DNA of 64,000 nt, taken from the NCBI RefSeq assembly GCF_003075075.1, contig NZ_QCYM01000001.1, positions 124,001 to 188,000 of the forward strand, given 5' to 3'. The stretch comes from Labrenzia sp. 011 (lineage in GTDB: Bacteria > Pseudomonadota > Alphaproteobacteria > Rhizobiales > Stappiaceae). Of this stretch, positions 62,080 to 64,000 are shown in pieces; within the stretch, counting starts at the first letter, position 1; each line of letters begins with the position of its first letter. A program made the position numbers and the translations under genes. The notes below the pieces were generated by a model. That model was given only the letters and a program-made list of their open reading frames with translations. It was not told the DNA's origin and made no database searches.

Positions 62080-62532
62080 ATGACCACCGAAGTCGTCTTT
62101 TATCATCTGCTGCACAAACCGCTTGAGATGGCGCTGCCGCAGCTGCTGCTGAAATGCCTGGAGCGGGACTGGAAGGTCGTGGTGCAGACCGGAACGGAAG
62201 AGCGCTGCAACGCGCTCGATGCCCATTTGTGGACCTTCTCCGACGACAGTTTCCTGCCGCATGGCACCAGGGCCGATGGCCACGGGGAGCATCAGCCGAT
62301 CTACCTGACGGCGGAGCAGGACAATCCCAACAGCGCGGATGTCCGCTTTCTGGTGGACCGGGCGCCGCCGCCGCCGCTGGCGTCCTACACGAGAGCCATC
62401 TACATGTTCGACGGCAACGACCAGGACGCCGTGCAGGAAGCCCGGATGCGCTGGAAGGAAGCCAAGGACGAGGGGTTCGAGATCGCCTACTGGCAGCAGA
62501 CAGAGACGGGCGGCTGGGAGAAGAAGGCCTGA
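62080..62532 (+). CDS. holC: DNA polymerase III chi subunit
   Basis: Clamp-loader accessory protein that binds SSB, 150 residues. The start at 62080 (MTTEVVFYHLLHKPLEMALPQLL) is the family-like one; the longer upstream frame is not. The core has LLLKCLERDWKVVVQTGTEERCNALDAHLWTF, SFLPHG, and YTRAIYMFDGNDQDAVQEARMRWKEAK, typical of alphaproteobacterial HolC. Its usual partner pepA lies upstream but is separated by three minus-strand genes. Confidence 0.93.
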   Translation: MTTEVVFYHLLHKPLEMALPQLLLKCLERDWKVVVQTGTEERCNALDAHLWTFSDDSFLPHGTRADGHGEHQPIYLTAEQDNPNSADVRFLVDRAPPPPLASYTRAIYMFDGNDQDAVQEARMRWKEAKDEGFEIAYWQQTETGGWEKKA

Positions 62533-62560
62533 TGCCGGCACGGCAATCGGAAAGGACAAT

Positions 62561-62953
62561 ATGAAAAAGCTGAAACTGTCATCGAAAGACCTGCTCGCGG
62601 CGGCAAAGGCCCGGATCGAGGAAGTCGATACCCGCGACGCGATTGCCCTGGCCGGCGACCCCGATGTGGTGTTTGTGGATCTTCGCGATGTGCGTGAGCG
62701 GCAACGCTCGGGCTTCATACCCGGCAGCTTCCACTGTCCGCGGGGCATGGTCGAATTCTGGGTGGATCCGGAGAGTCCGTATTTCAAGGAGATCTTCGCC
62801 GAAGACAGGCGTTTCATCTTCCATTGCGCCTCCGGCTGGCGCTCGGCCCTGACCGTGGCGACGCTCCGGGACATGGGCTTCGAGGCAGCCCATCTGAAGG
62901 ACGGTTTCACCGACTGGGTGGAACAGGGCGGACCGGTGGAACGGAAAGACTGA
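62561..62953 (+). CDS. Rhodanese-domain protein
   Basis: A 130-residue single rhodanese domain. The ATG at 62561 (MKKLKLSSKDLLAAAKARIEEVD) has AAAGGA eight bases upstream. The active loop is FIFHCASGWRSAL with the catalytic Cys near residue 88. The CH2-type motifs VVFVDLRDVRERQRSGFIPGSFHCPRG and GFTDWVEQGGPV complete the fold. It may transfer sulfane sulfur to a thiol acceptor; the substrate is unknown. It follows holC by 28 bases and converges with a HAD gene. Confidence 0.9.
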   Translation: MKKLKLSSKDLLAAAKARIEEVDTRDAIALAGDPDVVFVDLRDVRERQRSGFIPGSFHCPRGMVEFWVDPESPYFKEIFAEDRRFIFHCASGWRSALTVATLRDMGFEAAHLKDGFTDWVEQGGPVERKD

Positions 62954-62954
62954 G

Positions 62955-63656
62955 CTAACCGAGCCGGGCCAGAAGCTGCGGCACCTTGCCGATATGGTCG
63001 ATCCGGTGGAACCTGTCCGCGCCCTGCGGCTCGGCCGCTTCGTCCCGGGTCCAGGTGGCGTGATAGGGCACATGGGCGCCGAAGGCCCCGGCCTCCAGGG
63101 CCGGCAGGATGTCGGACTTGAGCGAATTGCCGATCATCATGGCCTCGGCCGGTCCGCTGCCGTGGCGGGAAAACAGGGTGCGGTAGGTCGGAACACTTTT
63201 CTCCGCAACGATCTCCACCGCGTCGAACCAGGCGTCGAGCCCGGATGCGGTGACCTTGCGCTGCTGATCGAACAGGTCACCCTCGGTGATCAGCACGAGC
63301 CGGTATGCGCCCCTGAGCGTCTTCAGGGTTTCCTCCACATGGGGCAGGGGAGCTACCGGCCGGGAAAGCATGTCGCGTCCGGCTTCGAGAATTTCCGCGA
63401 TCACGTCGGCGGGCACCTTGCCGGAAGTCACCTCGATGGCCGTTTCGATCATCGAAAGGGTGAAGCCTCTGACGCCATGGCCGTAGTGCAGCCCATTGCG
63501 CCTTTGCGCCGCCAGTAGATGCTCTTCCAGCGGAAGCCTGTCGGTGTAATCGGTGAGCAGAGAGACAAACCGGTCTTCCGTCAGGCGGAAATCGTGCGCG
63601 TCATGCCACAGGGTATCGTCCGCATCGAAGCCGAGAGTGGTGATGTTCGGCGGCAT
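62955..63656 (-). CDS. HAD-superfamily phosphatase
   Basis: A 233-residue haloacid-dehalogenase-type hydrolase. I start it at ATG 63656 (MPPNITTLGFDADDTLWHDAH), with GGAGGG seven bases upstream, rather than at the longer frame. Motif I is DADDTLW, motif II LVLITEG, motif III includes Lys in EKSVPTYRTLFSR, and motif IV is MIGNSLKSDILPALEAG. The cap domain is alpha-helical. The substrate cannot be told from sequence; similar proteins are phosphoglycolate or sugar phosphatases. The stop is one base from the converging rhodanese stop. Confidence 0.9.
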   Translation of the reverse strand: MPPNITTLGFDADDTLWHDAHDFRLTEDRFVSLLTDYTDRLPLEEHLLAAQRRNGLHYGHGVRGFTLSMIETAIEVTSGKVPADVIAEILEAGRDMLSRPVAPLPHVEETLKTLRGAYRLVLITEGDLFDQQRKVTASGLDAWFDAVEIVAEKSVPTYRTLFSRHGSGPAEAMMIGNSLKSDILPALEAGAFGAHVPYHATWTRDEAAEPQGADRFHRIDHIGKVPQLLARLG

Positions 63657-63737
63657 TTCATGCCCTCCAGGGTTCATTGTTCCTGATGGTCTGCGTCCGC
63701 TAACGGGGACCGGGCCTGAAAGACGCCGGTCCCGTCG

Positions 63738-64000
63738 TCACACGGCTTCCTCCAGTTGGGAGGACAGTTCCAGCCACTCTTCTTCCATCTTGCCCAGCTT
63801 CTTTTCGCAAAAGGCCCGTTCCTTGGCGAACTTGGCGGCTCGTTCCGGATCGAGCGCGAAAAACGCCGGATCGGCGAGAGCCTTGTCCAGCTTGGCGATC
63901 TTTTCCTGAAGCCGCGCGATTTCCTTTTCGGCGACCGCGATTTTCAGCTTCAGCGGCTTCAGCAGGCTGCGTCTTTCCGCCGATCCCCGGCGCTTCTCCT
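63738..64000 (-). CDS. ABC-F family ATPase, C-terminal end only
   Basis: Minus-strand frame that enters from the right edge and ends at TGA 63738. The 87 visible residues form a charged coiled coil (LKPLKLKIAVAEKEIARLQEKIAKLDKALADP and MEEEWLELSSQLEEAV in parts), matching the Uup/ABC-F C-terminal arm that contacts the ribosome. The ATPase domains lie outside the window, so the subtype (Uup, EttA or other) is inferred only from the coiled-coil tail. Confidence 0.75.
   Translation of the reverse strand, partial: EKRRGSAERRSLLKPLKLKIAVAEKEIARLQEKIAKLDKALADPAFFALDPERAAKFAKERAFCEKKLGKMEEEWLELSSQLEEAV

Noticed and set aside
1-64000. tRNA genes, CRISPR arrays, insertion sequences or prophage
   Set aside because: Looked for tRNA T-loop motifs, regular spaced repeats, transposase motifs and phage gene runs. 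None was convincing. The only repeats are the two hairpin families described.

Overview
The window is about 64 kb of GC-rich chromosome from an alphaproteobacterium. Gene content and order point to the Hyphomicrobiales and, less certainly, a Stappiaceae-like lineage (Roseibium/Labrenzia, Stappia or Pannonibacter). The main clues are alr-radA-cvpA-purF, rpsF-rpsR-rplI-dnaB, fabD-fabG-acpP-fabF-mltG-yicC-gmk, lptF-lptG-lptD-surA-pdxA-rsmA, citramalate synthase, and a short phosphatidylserine decarboxylase next to pssA. The taxonomic call is inference from synteny and protein character; no rRNA is present. I saw no tRNA, CRISPR array, insertion sequence or prophage. This is mostly housekeeping chromosome with small accessory inserts.

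Layout. Bases 1-9.9 kb: the start of a small membrane protein, an L,D-transpeptidase, cysS, two tandem GFA-fold proteins, cimA, rarD, a LOG-family protein and an envelope LysM protein. Bases 10-20.9 kb: an ArsR regulator with an Atm1-type ABC exporter, psd-pssA, a MarR-GNAT fusion with its probable operator, and an RND pump, adaptor and PadR regulator unit. Bases 20.9-25 kb: a structured leader before a small membrane protein, an unlisted 49-residue gene, puuE, a hypothetical protein and a pcaF-like thiolase. Bases 25-34 kb: a GDP-mannose enzyme, the Zur-box-controlled znuC-znuB-zur unit, NnrU, a TPR protein with bamB and der, and suhB. Bases 34-44 kb, minus strand: rpsF-rpsR-rplI, dnaB, alr, radA, cvpA, purF and an SDR protein. 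Bases 44-50.7 kb: fatty-acid synthesis genes, mltG, yicC and gmk. Bases 50.8-58.5 kb, minus strand: LPS transport and outer-membrane biogenesis genes. Bases 58.7-64 kb: pepA, a DJ-1/PfpI protein, a PRC-barrel protein, a 38-residue gene, holC, rhodanese, a HAD phosphatase and the tail of an ABC-F ATPase.

Many genes serve the envelope: phospholipid head groups (psd, pssA), fatty acids (fab cluster), peptidoglycan (Ldt, alr, mltG, LysM), LPS export (lptDFG) and outer-membrane protein assembly (bamB, surA). Metal handling forms a second theme: ZnuCB/Zur, and ArsR with an Atm1-like exporter.

The less ordinary material is non-coding or very small. A dispersed palindromic repeat occurs three times, always between convergent genes, and its edge contains or abuts the minus-strand gene's stop codon. 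A second hairpin repeat occurs twice at a similar distance upstream of der and mltG. A 71-base inverted-repeat leader precedes a small membrane protein. Two short membrane or secreted peptides with good ribosome sites were found, and an SDR protein appears to lack its catalytic Ser and Tyr. None of these was tested by database search.
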